A DNA stretch of 64,000 nucleotides, from assembly GCA_020634515.1 (NCBI GenBank), contig JACKBL010000006.1, positions 124,001 to 188,000 on the forward strand. Reading direction: 5' to 3'. Below the pieces are notes generated by a model. It searched no databases and was not told where the DNA came from. It was given only the letters and a program-made list of their open reading frames with translations. Position numbers and translations under genes: made by a program. This stretch comes from Ardenticatenales bacterium (lineage in GTDB: Bacteria > Chloroflexota > Anaerolineae > Promineifilales > Promineifilaceae). The number at the start of each line of letters is the position of its first letter. The stretch's first letter is position 1. Below, piece after piece: positions 50,555 to 58,902 of the stretch.

Positions 50555-51708
50555 CCGACCATCAAGCTCGCTTTGCAATGCTATCATGCTGTTCTGTACT
50601 GTTTGCAAATGGGCACTCAACTTTTGAAGATCAATGCTTTGACTTGTTTTGAGCATGGTTTGAAAAACGAGAAGGAGATACGGGACGAACATGCTGTAAC
50701 TAATCAACACCACGCTCATCTGAAAGGCTTCAGCTTGAGCGCCCGCACACAGGTCATAGGCGGCATCAGGTATTACTGCCACGCCAAAAGTTACAGTTAC
50801 GCTTGGGTCTATGTACTTCTAACTTCTTTTGCCTTTTTGATTATGGCGGATTCGATTTCTGTTTTCAAACGCTGTTGCTCACTAATGTCGGATGCCGCAA
50901 TGAATTTCTCCAGCAAGTTCGTTGCCGCCCATTTGCTATCAATCGGCAGAATAAGGTCATTCGGAAGTCGAGTCAAACTCAACCAATTTTCCACCAACAC
51001 GGAAATTTCTTACTTGCCATTCAGCAGGAAGTTTGGAGAAAACCAAGTCGAGGATATTCTCGCCGCGGAACCCTTTGTTTGTGTTCCGGCGACAATTGCT
51101 TCTAATCTTCGAACGGACTCGGCGGTCTGTACTTCTAGTTCTTGACGGGACTTGGCGTTCGTTTGGAGTTCGGTCAGATCGTTTTTCGCTCGAGCTAATT
51201 CGTTCCTTATTGCGCCGGTTGTTTCATGTAGAGTTTGTGCCAATGTGCGCAATTCCGCAAGTGCCACGTTTGATTCTTTTTGAAACCGGGTTATTTCACC
51301 TGTTAACCCTCTACCCACTTGCTCTATTGATGCGATGGATTGCTGTCGAGCGTCGCTGACCTTTGCATTAAGAGACGACTCGGTCCGAACAAGGCCATTT
51401 GATAGCGTGCCTATTCCTTGATTTGCCGCACTTTGCCCATTTTCTACATGAGCGATTCTTTCCGCTAAACCCTTCAACTCTACCTGAACATTGCTAATAG
51501 TTTGGACAACGGGTTCCAAGTGGGCCATTTTGTAGCAAGAATTGCAATCTGCGCTTGTTCTTGCTGTACGGACTGTGTAAGGGTCATCAATGTGCTAGAG
51601 ACGTCACTCCCTCCTGTTTGTGTTTTGCGGAGCTGGAAATAGAGGCCACAATTGCGACGAGGAGAACAAAACAAAAAACAAAATGATAGATAGTAAGAGG
51701 ACGTCCAT
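50555..51708 (-). pseudogene. rmuC: RmuC-family DNA recombination protein, multiply frameshifted
   Basis: Starts at ATG 51708 (AGGAG upstream) with an N-terminal TM (MDVLLLSIILFFVLF). Successive frames give CGLYFQLRKTQTGG, a coiled coil (HLEPVVQTISNVQVELKGLA, AIRNELARAKNDLTELQTNA), GENILDLVFSKLPAEWQVRN with FRVGGKLVEF, then LTRLPNDLILPIDSKWAATN. The last two are YIDPSVTVTFGVAVIPDAAY and SYSMFVPYLLLVFQTMLKTS. All are RmuC hallmarks. Shifts occur at about 51650, 51530, 51060, 50975 (a TTTG slip of 5 bases fits) and 50820. The 3' end is cut by the 41-bp repeat. It is clearly decayed. Confidence 0.88.
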
Positions 51709-51895
51709 ATTGTAACTCCTGAGCTATTGTGTGCATACGTGGATAAACACTGAAAGCATTGACTTATTTCACTTGTGTAACTATATAATCCCCTTGTGGG
51801 CTGAGCTTGTCGAAGCCCAAATTGCCTTCGACAGGCTCAGGTAGCGGGCTAAGCAGTTACTAACTTGAATAATTAGAGCCATCAGGTCTGCTATT
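51709..51895. repeat. Intergenic with a TGAGCTTGTCGAAG/CTTCGACAGGCTCA repeat
   Basis: GTGGGCTGAGCTTGTCGAAG, CCC, then CTTCGACAGGCTCAGG at 51796-51845 repeats the element at 48918-48968. This motif is a common intergenic palindrome in many bacteria. No gene is seen. Confidence 0.7.
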
Positions 51896-52216
51896 TCAAG
51901 TACTCGGCATCGAATCGGCGGCATGGGCAATCTGGTCTTGCTGCCAACGCTCGTAGCTGTTGGCTTCCCGCACGGCGTCTATCTCGGCCTTGTGGTCATG
52001 GTAATATGCCAGGGCGCTGAAGACCTGGGCTGGTTGTAGATAGGTCCATTCGGCCAGGATGTCCTCCACGGACATGCCCACTCTGTAATAGTAACCAACG
52101 ATGTGCCAGACGGCGATGCGCGTGCCGGCAATAATGGCCTCTCCGCCCAGTACGCCGCCAATTTTCACAATATGAGGATAGTCCGTGGTTTGAATGTCTC
52201 GTTGGCTTGTTTTCAT
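51896..52216 (-). CDS. DUF433 protein (antitoxin-like)
   Basis: 106 aa from ATG 52216 (an ATG at 52240 adds eight residues). PHIVKIGGVLGGEAIIAGTR, IAVWHIVGYYYRVGMSVEDI and LAEWTYLQPAQVFSALAYYH form the DUF433 HTH-like fold seen in VapB-type antitoxins. No PIN or DUF5615 toxin partner is found next to it, so it may be solitary. It lies at the edge of the decay zone. Confidence 0.85.
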   Translation of the reverse strand: MKTSQRDIQTTDYPHIVKIGGVLGGEAIIAGTRIAVWHIVGYYYRVGMSVEDILAEWTYLQPAQVFSALAYYHDHKAEIDAVREANSYERWQQDQIAHAADSMPST

Positions 52217-52277
52217 GGCGTGTCTATCTCCTTGCCGCAAGGCCTATTATAGCGGCAAAGTGGGTGGGGAGGAACGG

Positions 52278-53150
52278 TTATGAAGCGGGTAGGGTGAGGA
52301 GGATGTGGATGCCGGCATTGTCCCGCACCATCACCCCCTCCTCATGCGCCCAAACAGCAGCCCCCGCCGCCTCCAGTCGCGCTAACACCGCTTGCCGCGC
52401 CGCCTCATGCGGCAGCACAACCGTGTAATGCACCAGCCCCAACGCATCCGCCGGTGGGGGAGCCGCCCCGCGGGAGTGCCACACATTCATGCCGATGTGG
52501 TGGTGGTAGCCGCCGGCGGCCACAAACGCCGCCGTGGGCAGGCGCATCATGGTTTCGAAGCCCAAAATGTTGTGATAGAAGGAAACGGCGGCGGGAATAT
52601 CGTGGACCTGTAAGTGGATGTGACCGAGGCGCGTGCCGGCAGGAAGCGCGGTGAATGGTTCGGGAGCGGCGTCGGCGATCAATGCCGGCAAATCCACCGC
52701 CAACGTATCCATCCGCACCTGCCCCTGCACAAATTCCCACGTCTCCCGGGGCCGGTCGCGGTACATCTCAATCCCGTTCCCTTCCGGATCGCTCAAATAG
52801 AGCGCCTCACTCACCAGATGGTCCCCCGCGCCATCAATCATGCGTCGCCGCGCCGTCACGTAATGGCGCAGCCACTGCCCCAGGTGCGCGCGCGAGGGCA
52901 GCAGTATCGCCAGGTGATACAACCCCGTGGCGCGGCGATAGGCCTTGCCTTCCGGTCGCGCCAGCAGATGCACAATAGGCTGCCCATCAATGCCCAGCGA
53001 GGCGGAGCGCGCATCTTGCGCCAGCAGGCGCAGGCCGATGGCGTCCTGGTAAAAGCGGCTCGTGCGGTTCAGGTCGGCCACGGCCAGCGTCACCGCGCCG
53101 ACGGTCGTTGTCGGCGGAATCGTGAAGGGTGCGGGAGGGGGTGGGGTCAT
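52278..53150 (-). CDS. VOC-family ring-cleavage dioxygenase-like protein
   Basis: 290 aa with two glyoxalase/VOC halves: VGAVTLAVADLNRTSRFYQD and GLYHLAILLPSRAHLGQWLR in the first, LGHIHLQVHDIPAAVSFYHN and YHHHIGMNVWHSRG in the second. Metal ligands His and Glu (YLSDPEGNGIEMYRDRP and later H residues) follow the CatE/extradiol pattern. It is the last gene of the minus-strand catabolic run. The 30-bp gap to the ligase gene supports co-transcription. Confidence 0.88.
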   Translation of the reverse strand: MTPPPPAPFTIPPTTTVGAVTLAVADLNRTSRFYQDAIGLRLLAQDARSASLGIDGQPIVHLLARPEGKAYRRATGLYHLAILLPSRAHLGQWLRHYVTARRRMIDGAGDHLVSEALYLSDPEGNGIEMYRDRPRETWEFVQGQVRMDTLAVDLPALIADAAPEPFTALPAGTRLGHIHLQVHDIPAAVSFYHNILGFETMMRLPTAAFVAAGGYHHHIGMNVWHSRGAAPPPADALGLVHYTVVLPHEAARQAVLARLEAAGAAVWAHEEGVMVRDNAGIHILLTLPAS

Positions 53151-53180
53151 TTGCGTTACCTGCGTATGTTGGGAAAAAAG

Positions 53181-54713
53181 TCAGGCGGTGGGCGCGCACA
53201 GCAGGCGACGTAATTCCGCCTTTTGCACTTTGCCCAGCGCGTTGCGCGGCAGCGATTCTACGAAGATGACGGCGCGGGGCGTTTTGTAGCTGGCGAGTTG
53301 ATGCCGGCAATATGCCACAATCTCCTCCGCCCGCAAGGCAACGCCCGGCTGCGGCACAACCACGGCCACGATGCGCTCGCCCCATTCCGCGTCCGGGCAG
53401 CCAATGACGGCGCTGGCGGCCACGCCGGGATACGCCGCCAGTACCAGCTCCACCTCCGGCGGATAGACGTTGAGGCCGCCGGTGATAATCAGGTCTTTGG
53501 CCCGCCCTTTCAGCGTGAAATAACCGTCCGGCTGGCGCAGCCCCAGGTCGCCCGTGCGCAGCCAGCCATCCGCCGTAAACGCCGCCGCCGTTTTTGCCGG
53601 CATTTGCCAATACCCCTTAAACACATGCGGACCGCGAATCTGCACCTCGCCAATTTCGCCATCAGGCAGGGGCGCATCCGTTTCCGGATCGGCGATCCGC
53701 GCCGACACGCCCGGCAGCGGCAGCCCCACGGAGCCAACGCGCCGCTCCCCGTGCAGCGGATTGGAGAGATTCATGCCCGTTTCCGTCATGCCGTATCGCT
53801 CCAGCAGCGTGTGACCGAATATCTGCCGAAACTGTTGGAACAAATCGTCCGGCAGGCGATCAGAGCCGGAGGTGAGCAGGCGCATGTGGCGGAGGTCGTA
53901 GTCGGCTGCATGGGGGTACTCCACCAGGCGGCGGTGAATGGTGGGCACGGCCATGAACACAGTGCAGCGCCGCCGCGTCAACGTATCCAGCACCTCGGCA
54001 GGGCTGAACCTGGGCAGGAGAATGGCCGTGGCGCCCGCGTGCAGCGCCCCATGCAGGGCCACGACGAGGCCGTGGACGTGGAAAATGGGCAGCACATGCA
54101 GCAACACGTCATCCTCGCGCCAACCCCACGCCTGATGCAGGGCGTCCAGGTTGGCGGTGAGGTTGCCGTGCGTGATTTCCGCGCCTTTGGGGCGTCCTGT
54201 CGTGCCGCTGGTGTAAATCATGAGGGCGGTCTGCTGTGCGTCGATGGGCAGTGGGGGCAGGTCGGCGGCAGGCGCGGCGGCCAGCAGTGCCATGAAGCCG
54301 GTATCATCCGCCCCGTCCAGGTAGACGACGTGCCGCAGGTCGGTCAGCGGCGCGAGGATGGGGGCGAGTGTCTCTTTGGCGGCGACGTCGGCGAAGAGGA
54401 GGCTGGCCCCGGAATCGCGCAGGAAGTAGGTGAGTTCGTGTTCGGGGTAGGCGGGATTGAGGGGGAGGGTGATGGCGCCCAGGCGCATGATGGCCAGGTG
54501 TAAATAGATGAAGGGGAGCCGCTTGGGTAGTTGCAGGGCGACGCGGTCGCCCGGCTGCACATCGAGGCCGCGCAGCAGGCGCATGGTTTGCCGTACGTTT
54601 TCTTCCAGTTGGGCGTAGGTGACGATCTCGCTGCCCGTGGGGCGGATGAATTCGATGGCCGTTTTGTGGGGAAGATGCCGGCAATTTTCCGCCAGCCGCG
54701 TTAAGAACATCAT
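53181..54713 (-). CDS. Acyl-CoA ligase, MatB-like
   Basis: 510 aa AMP-forming ligase: LMIYTSGTTGRPKGAEITHG (A3), VLLHVLPIFHVHGLVVALHG, ERYGMTETGMNLSNPLHGER, GWLRTGDLGLRQPDGYFTLK, GRAKDLIITGGLNVYPPEVE and LPRNALGKVQKAEL with the catalytic lysine. The IFHVHGL, TVFMAVPTIHRRL and MTETGMNLSNPL segments are closest in style to malonyl-CoA synthetase (MatB/ACSF3). Its operon partners are a TPP enzyme and two dehydrogenases, so a small dicarboxylic or branched acid is a reasonable substrate; this is inference. Confidence 0.9.
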   Translation of the reverse strand: MMFLTRLAENCRHLPHKTAIEFIRPTGSEIVTYAQLEENVRQTMRLLRGLDVQPGDRVALQLPKRLPFIYLHLAIMRLGAITLPLNPAYPEHELTYFLRDSGASLLFADVAAKETLAPILAPLTDLRHVVYLDGADDTGFMALLAAAPAADLPPLPIDAQQTALMIYTSGTTGRPKGAEITHGNLTANLDALHQAWGWREDDVLLHVLPIFHVHGLVVALHGALHAGATAILLPRFSPAEVLDTLTRRRCTVFMAVPTIHRRLVEYPHAADYDLRHMRLLTSGSDRLPDDLFQQFRQIFGHTLLERYGMTETGMNLSNPLHGERRVGSVGLPLPGVSARIADPETDAPLPDGEIGEVQIRGPHVFKGYWQMPAKTAAAFTADGWLRTGDLGLRQPDGYFTLKGRAKDLIITGGLNVYPPEVELVLAAYPGVAASAVIGCPDAEWGERIVAVVVPQPGVALRAEEIVAYCRHQLASYKTPRAVIFVESLPRNALGKVQKAELRRLLCAPTA

Positions 54714-54758
54714 AGAACAGCTAACCTACCTTCCCGGAAGGTGGAGAAAGGTCGAGGG

Positions 54759-55589
54759 TCACGCCAGTTCGCGCCCGCCGGTTAGATTATACGTCTGACC
54801 GGTGATGAAGGCAGCCTCGTCGGAGGCCAGAAACGCCACCAACCGGGCCACGTCTGCCGGCACGCCCATGCGCCGCAGCGGAATGCGCGCCGTGAGGTCG
54901 GCGGCCACGTCTTCCGCCGTGCGACCCAGCACCATCGCCTCCAGTTGCATTCCCCACTGTTTCATGCCTGTGTCGATGTCGCCGGGGAGGATGGCGTTCA
55001 CGGTGATGCCGAATTCGCCCACTTCCTGGGCCAGGGATTGGGTGAGGGCGTTGATGGCGGCTTTGCTGCCGGCATAAGCTGACAAAAACGGACGTGGACG
55101 CAGCGCCGCAATCGAGGAGATGTTGATGATCCGTCCCCCCTGCCCACCTGCCAGCATCAGCGGCAGCGCAACCTTGCAGCACAAAAACGTACCCGTGGCG
55201 TTGATCTCCAGCGTTTTCCGCCACGCCTCTTCCGTCATTTGCAGCACCGGCGCGGGGCCAATCGTTGCTCCTGCGTTGTTTACCAGAATATCCAACCGTC
55301 CAAACTGTGACTGCACTGTTGCCACCATCTCTTGTATGTTCGCCGATTGGGTCACATCCGCGCGCAGAGGCAGACTGTCTACACCCATGCCGGCAATTTC
55401 CGCAGCCACCGCGACCAATTCTTCCCACTGGGCGTTGCCGCCGTGGGGGAGGGCGGACGGCGCGGCGCAAATGTCGCTGACGACGACGTGCGCGCCTTCC
55501 GCTGCCAGCCGCCGGGCAATGGCCGCGCCAATACCCGACCGCCGCCCCGCGCCTGTGATCAGGGCTACTTTTCCTGTGAGATTGTACAT
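54759..55589 (-). CDS. Short-chain dehydrogenase/reductase (FabG-like)
   Basis: 276 aa. Cofactor site ALITGAGRRSGIGAAIARRL, LDILVNNAGATIGPAPVLQM, catalytic Ser-Tyr-Lys in IINISSIAALRP and SAYAGSKAAINALTQSLAQE, and the C-terminal DVARLVAFLASDEAAFITGQ. It is a classical NAD(P)-dependent oxidoreductase. VVVSDICA with Asp after the second strand favours NAD over NADP. It belongs to the TetR-to-VOC catabolic run; the AGGAGG upstream of the start supports the annotation. Confidence 0.92.
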   Translation of the reverse strand: MYNLTGKVALITGAGRRSGIGAAIARRLAAEGAHVVVSDICAAPSALPHGGNAQWEELVAVAAEIAGMGVDSLPLRADVTQSANIQEMVATVQSQFGRLDILVNNAGATIGPAPVLQMTEEAWRKTLEINATGTFLCCKVALPLMLAGGQGGRIINISSIAALRPRPFLSAYAGSKAAINALTQSLAQEVGEFGITVNAILPGDIDTGMKQWGMQLEAMVLGRTAEDVAADLTARIPLRRMGVPADVARLVAFLASDEAAFITGQTYNLTGGRELA

Positions 55590-55656
55590 GGCTCATCCTC
55601 CTTGTGATGAGCGTGAGGAACGACTCATTGGTGAATGATTAACCGGTCGATCCCTG

Positions 55657-55767
55657 GCGACAAGGTAACTACTAAGCCAGATTGGACCAATTTGCTCTGG
55701 TGAAAATCGCCATTGAACGCGTGAAATTGGTCCAATCTCCAGAGAGCGTTAGTAGTTACGCGACAAG
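55657..55767 (+). mobile_element. 95-bp MITE, intact copy with 8-bp duplication
   Basis: The element 55665-55759 is base-for-base the same as 42396-42490. It is flanked by GCGACAAG on both sides (55657-55664, 55760-55767). It lies between the SDR and alcohol dehydrogenase genes, followed by the 41-bp repeat at 55785. Confidence 0.95.
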
Positions 55768-55784
55768 ATTCGTTCATGCTTGAG

Positions 55785-55825
55785 TTCACTGAAAAAACCG
55801 GGTTTTTCGATTGTCCGGCAAAAAT
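55785..55825. repeat. 41-bp repeat, second copy
   Basis: Identical to 50514-50554. AAAAACCCGGTTTTTGACC near 55843 gives an inverted partner, and half of the GATTGGTTCA hairpin (TCATTCTTGGAGAATGAACC) follows at 55879. Confidence 0.9.
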
Positions 55826-55901
55826 TACCAGAGTGGTTCATGTGTAAAAACCCGGTTTTTGACCTTTTTTCAGTAGAGTCATTCTTGGAGAATGAACCAA
55901 T

Positions 55902-57110
55902 CTAATGTAATGTAAACGCCACCTTAATCGAGCCGCTGTCCCGTTTGTCCAGCGCGGTGCGAAACGCCTGCCGGTATTCCGCCAGCGGAAAGCGATGCGT
56001 GAGCAGGTTTTCGCACTGGATTTTCCCCTGCTGCATCCAGCGCATCGCCAGTTCAAACGTGGATACCGACGCGCCTTCCCACGTAACGACGTCATGCCCA
56101 ACGGTTCCAATCAGGTCCACCTCCTGATGCCACACAGGGGTCAGGTCCACCGTCATAGGGTGCAGATAGACGCCAACCAGCACCACGGTTCCGTTGGCCC
56201 GCGTCCAGCGCAGGGCATCCTGTAGCGTGCGCGGCGTACCTACCACGTCAAACACAACGTCAAACCCCCCCAGCAGCATCCGATTGGTCCCCCGTCCTTG
56301 ATAGAGGCCGGCTCCGGTGAGGCGGCTGACGGCGGCGTAGCCATCTTCCGCGGTAAGCATGACCTGGTCCGCGCCGCATTGGGCGGCTACGGCTGCCTGC
56401 CAGGGGAACTGGGCCACGGCGGTGATCTCGCAGTGTGGTTGTAAGGCGCGCATGGCCTGGATCAAGAGGTAGCCAATGGTGCCGCAGCCAATTACGAGCA
56501 CTTTTTCGCCTGCCGCCGGCGGTCGCCGCCAGGCGGCGTGAATAGCGACGGCGGTTGGCTCGACAAAGATGGCCTGTTCGTCGCTGAGGTCGTCGGGGAC
56601 GGGCAGAAGCGTGCTGGCGGGGGTGATGAAGCTGTCGCCGAAACCGCCGCCAATGGGGTGATAGGGCCGGGGATCGGAGGCACGTTGGCAGAGGACGCGA
56701 TGGCCGCGGGCGCAGGCGGCGCAGAGGTCCTCCCGTCCGCGGGCGCGGCAGTCATCGGCGCGCCCCCAGCGGACGACGCGCTGCCCTACCTGGCAACCAT
56801 CTACGTCTGGCCCCATTTCTGTGACGTTGCCGACCATTTCATGCCCCAGGTAGATGCGCTGGTGCGAGGGCAAGGCCACGGGAGCGACGTTCAGGCTGGC
56901 GTCTACAAATAGCTGGTGCAGGTCGCTGCCGCAGATGCCGCAGAGGCGATTGCGTACCCGCACCCAGTCGGGCGATGGCAGCGGCGGATCGGGCAGGGTC
57001 ATCAGGTGCAAAGGAGCGGTGCGGGCAAAATACGCCCCTTGCCAGAAGCGCCCCAACAATCTGGTTGCCAGGATGCGGGGCGCGGATACGTCCAAAACCA
57101 TTGTTTGCAT
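55902..57110 (-). CDS. Zinc-dependent alcohol dehydrogenase (MDR family)
   Basis: 402 aa. Catalytic zinc site CGICGSDLHQ and GHEMVGNVTEMG; structural zinc cysteines in DDCRARGREDLCAACARGHR and VLC; Rossmann GEKVLVIGCGTIGYLLIQAM. It is longer than usual (about 340-350) owing to an N-terminal extension of about 40 residues. It ends a few bases from the TPP enzyme start of the same strand, so the two are coupled. The likely reaction is oxidation of a secondary alcohol or polyol. Confidence 0.92.
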   Translation of the reverse strand: MQTMVLDVSAPRILATRLLGRFWQGAYFARTAPLHLMTLPDPPLPSPDWVRVRNRLCGICGSDLHQLFVDASLNVAPVALPSHQRIYLGHEMVGNVTEMGPDVDGCQVGQRVVRWGRADDCRARGREDLCAACARGHRVLCQRASDPRPYHPIGGGFGDSFITPASTLLPVPDDLSDEQAIFVEPTAVAIHAAWRRPPAAGEKVLVIGCGTIGYLLIQAMRALQPHCEITAVAQFPWQAAVAAQCGADQVMLTAEDGYAAVSRLTGAGLYQGRGTNRMLLGGFDVVFDVVGTPRTLQDALRWTRANGTVVLVGVYLHPMTVDLTPVWHQEVDLIGTVGHDVVTWEGASVSTFELAMRWMQQGKIQCENLLTHRFPLAEYRQAFRTALDKRDSGSIKVAFTLH

Positions 57111-57113
57111 GGT

Positions 57114-58850
57114 TTAGCCGAAGCTCACGTTGCCGGAGCGGGCGGAGTTCCATATCCACATGCCGGGAGGATCGACGTTGGCGTCGGCGTCAATGACGGC
57201 GTGGATGACGGCGGGTTTTCCGGAGGCGGTGGATCGGCGTAATGCCGGCATCAAATCCACCCCTCGCTCCACATACTCCCCATGACACCCCATCGCCTCC
57301 GCCACCTTGTCGTAGCGCACCGGCGCATGATCGTGCATGAACCATTCCGCCTCGCGGCCAAAAACGCGCCGCTGCGCCGACTTTTCCATGCCAAACGCCC
57401 CATCCACGGCCACAATCGTGATGATGGGCAACCTGAGGCGGGCTGCCGTTTCCAACTCCTGCATGTTGAAGCCAAACGCGCTATCACCCGTGACACAGTA
57501 CACCTGCCGCTCTGGCGCGGCGATTTTGGCCCCAATGGCGTAAGGCAGGCCCGTGCCCAGGTAGCCCATGTTCGCCGTGTACAGGACCGACTGCTGTCGG
57601 CGGGGTAGGTGGTAGTGCATGCCCCACATCACCGTATTACCCCCGTCGAGGGCGAGAATGGCGTCGTCGGCGAAGAATTCGTTGCACACCTGGAAAATCG
57701 TACCCGTGAGCATGGGGGCGCGTTCGCGGTCGGCCACGGCGTCGTCCAACCCCTTTTGCCATTGCGCGCGCACCATGCCCAGTTCCGCCAGTTTGGGGTG
57801 CGGCGGGCGTGGTGGCGTCAGTTCCCGCACGGCGTCGAGCAGTTGTTGCATAACGATACGGGCGTCGCCGATAAGGGGCACATCAACGGGACGGTTCAGG
57901 CCGATGTGGGCGGGATTGATGTCGATCTGGATGGTGGGCTGCGTCGCCGGGTCGCCCCAGAGCGGCGGCTTGCCCCACATCACCAGTTCGCCGAAGCGCG
58001 TGCCCACGGCCAGGATGAGGTCGGCCTGCTGGTGGGCCATGAAGGCGGCCATGCACAGGGGCGGAAATAGCTGAGGATGGTCTTCGGGGAGGATGCCGCG
58101 CGCGGTGACGTTGTTGGTAACGGCGCAGCCGAGGTGTTCGGCGAGGGCTTGAATTTCCACTCCCGCGCCGGATCGGTTGGCCCCGTTGCCGGCATGAATG
58201 TTCACGAATTTCGCCCCCACCAACATCTCCGCCGCCCGTCGCACATCCTCCGGGTGGGCCACCGCCGGAGCCATCGCTTGCCCCCGCGCCCGCGGCCAGA
58301 GCGGCGCGCTTGCCTCGTCACCACGCTGGTTTAGCACATCTTCGGGGATGAGCAGATGCACCGGGCCAGGCGTGCCGGCCATCGCCACGCGGAAAGCGTG
58401 CCGCACCATGTCGGGAATGTGCCGCCAGTGGCTGACGCGCCCACTCCATTTCACCGCCGGCTGGAACAATGCCTGGTGGTCTGGCGACTGCGTGCCGCCC
58501 AGGTGGCGGTAATCATCGCTGACATCGGCGCGCCGCATCGTGGTGATCGCCACGACCGGGCTGCCTTCCGCCTGGGCGCAGATGATGCCCGCCAGCAGGT
58601 TGGCCGCGCCCGGACCGGCGCAGGCCATGACCACGGCAGGCTCGCCCGTAACACGGGTATAGGCATCGGCGGCGTGCGCGGCGGCGGCTTCGTGGCGCGG
58701 CACAATCAGGCGCATGTCCAGTTCCGGCCCTAACCGCTCCAGCGCTTCCAGAAAAATCATGTACGTGCCATCGGTGATGGCGTGAATGTGGTGAATATGT
58801 TGGGCGTGTAGACTGCGGAGGAGCAGTTCGCCCCCGGTGATTTCGGCCAT
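57114..58850 (-). CDS. Thiamine pyrophosphate enzyme (acetolactate synthase-like)
   Basis: 578 aa (ATG 58850 fits AAGGAGG better than ATG 58853). Three domains: Pyr (IHHIHAITDGTYMIFLEALE, VPRHEAAAAHAADAYTRVTG with the activating Glu), central TH3 and PP (LALDGGNTVMWGMHYHLPRR; VTGDSAFGFNMQELETAARL with GDxxF for Mg/TPP). It is similar to acetolactate synthase, glyoxylate carboligase and sulfoacetaldehyde or benzaldehyde-type enzymes. No regulatory subunit gene is adjacent, and the catabolic neighbours favour a degradative carboligase or lyase over branched-chain synthesis. Confidence 0.92.
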   Translation of the reverse strand: MAEITGGELLLRSLHAQHIHHIHAITDGTYMIFLEALERLGPELDMRLIVPRHEAAAAHAADAYTRVTGEPAVVMACAGPGAANLLAGIICAQAEGSPVVAITTMRRADVSDDYRHLGGTQSPDHQALFQPAVKWSGRVSHWRHIPDMVRHAFRVAMAGTPGPVHLLIPEDVLNQRGDEASAPLWPRARGQAMAPAVAHPEDVRRAAEMLVGAKFVNIHAGNGANRSGAGVEIQALAEHLGCAVTNNVTARGILPEDHPQLFPPLCMAAFMAHQQADLILAVGTRFGELVMWGKPPLWGDPATQPTIQIDINPAHIGLNRPVDVPLIGDARIVMQQLLDAVRELTPPRPPHPKLAELGMVRAQWQKGLDDAVADRERAPMLTGTIFQVCNEFFADDAILALDGGNTVMWGMHYHLPRRQQSVLYTANMGYLGTGLPYAIGAKIAAPERQVYCVTGDSAFGFNMQELETAARLRLPIITIVAVDGAFGMEKSAQRRVFGREAEWFMHDHAPVRYDKVAEAMGCHGEYVERGVDLMPALRRSTASGKPAVIHAVIDADANVDPPGMWIWNSARSGNVSFG

Positions 58851-58866
58851 CATGCCTCCTTGTCAT

Positions 58867-58896
58867 CTTCCCGGAAACTCTATAGTTTCCGGGAAG
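58867..58896. repeat. CTTCCCGGAAACT hairpin between TetR and TPP genes
   Basis: CTTCCCGGAAACT and AGTTTCCGGGAAG form a perfect 13-bp stem around CTAT, filling the 50-bp gap. It may separate or attenuate transcription from the regulator gene. Confidence 0.85.
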
Positions 58897-58902
58897 GCAT
58901 AG

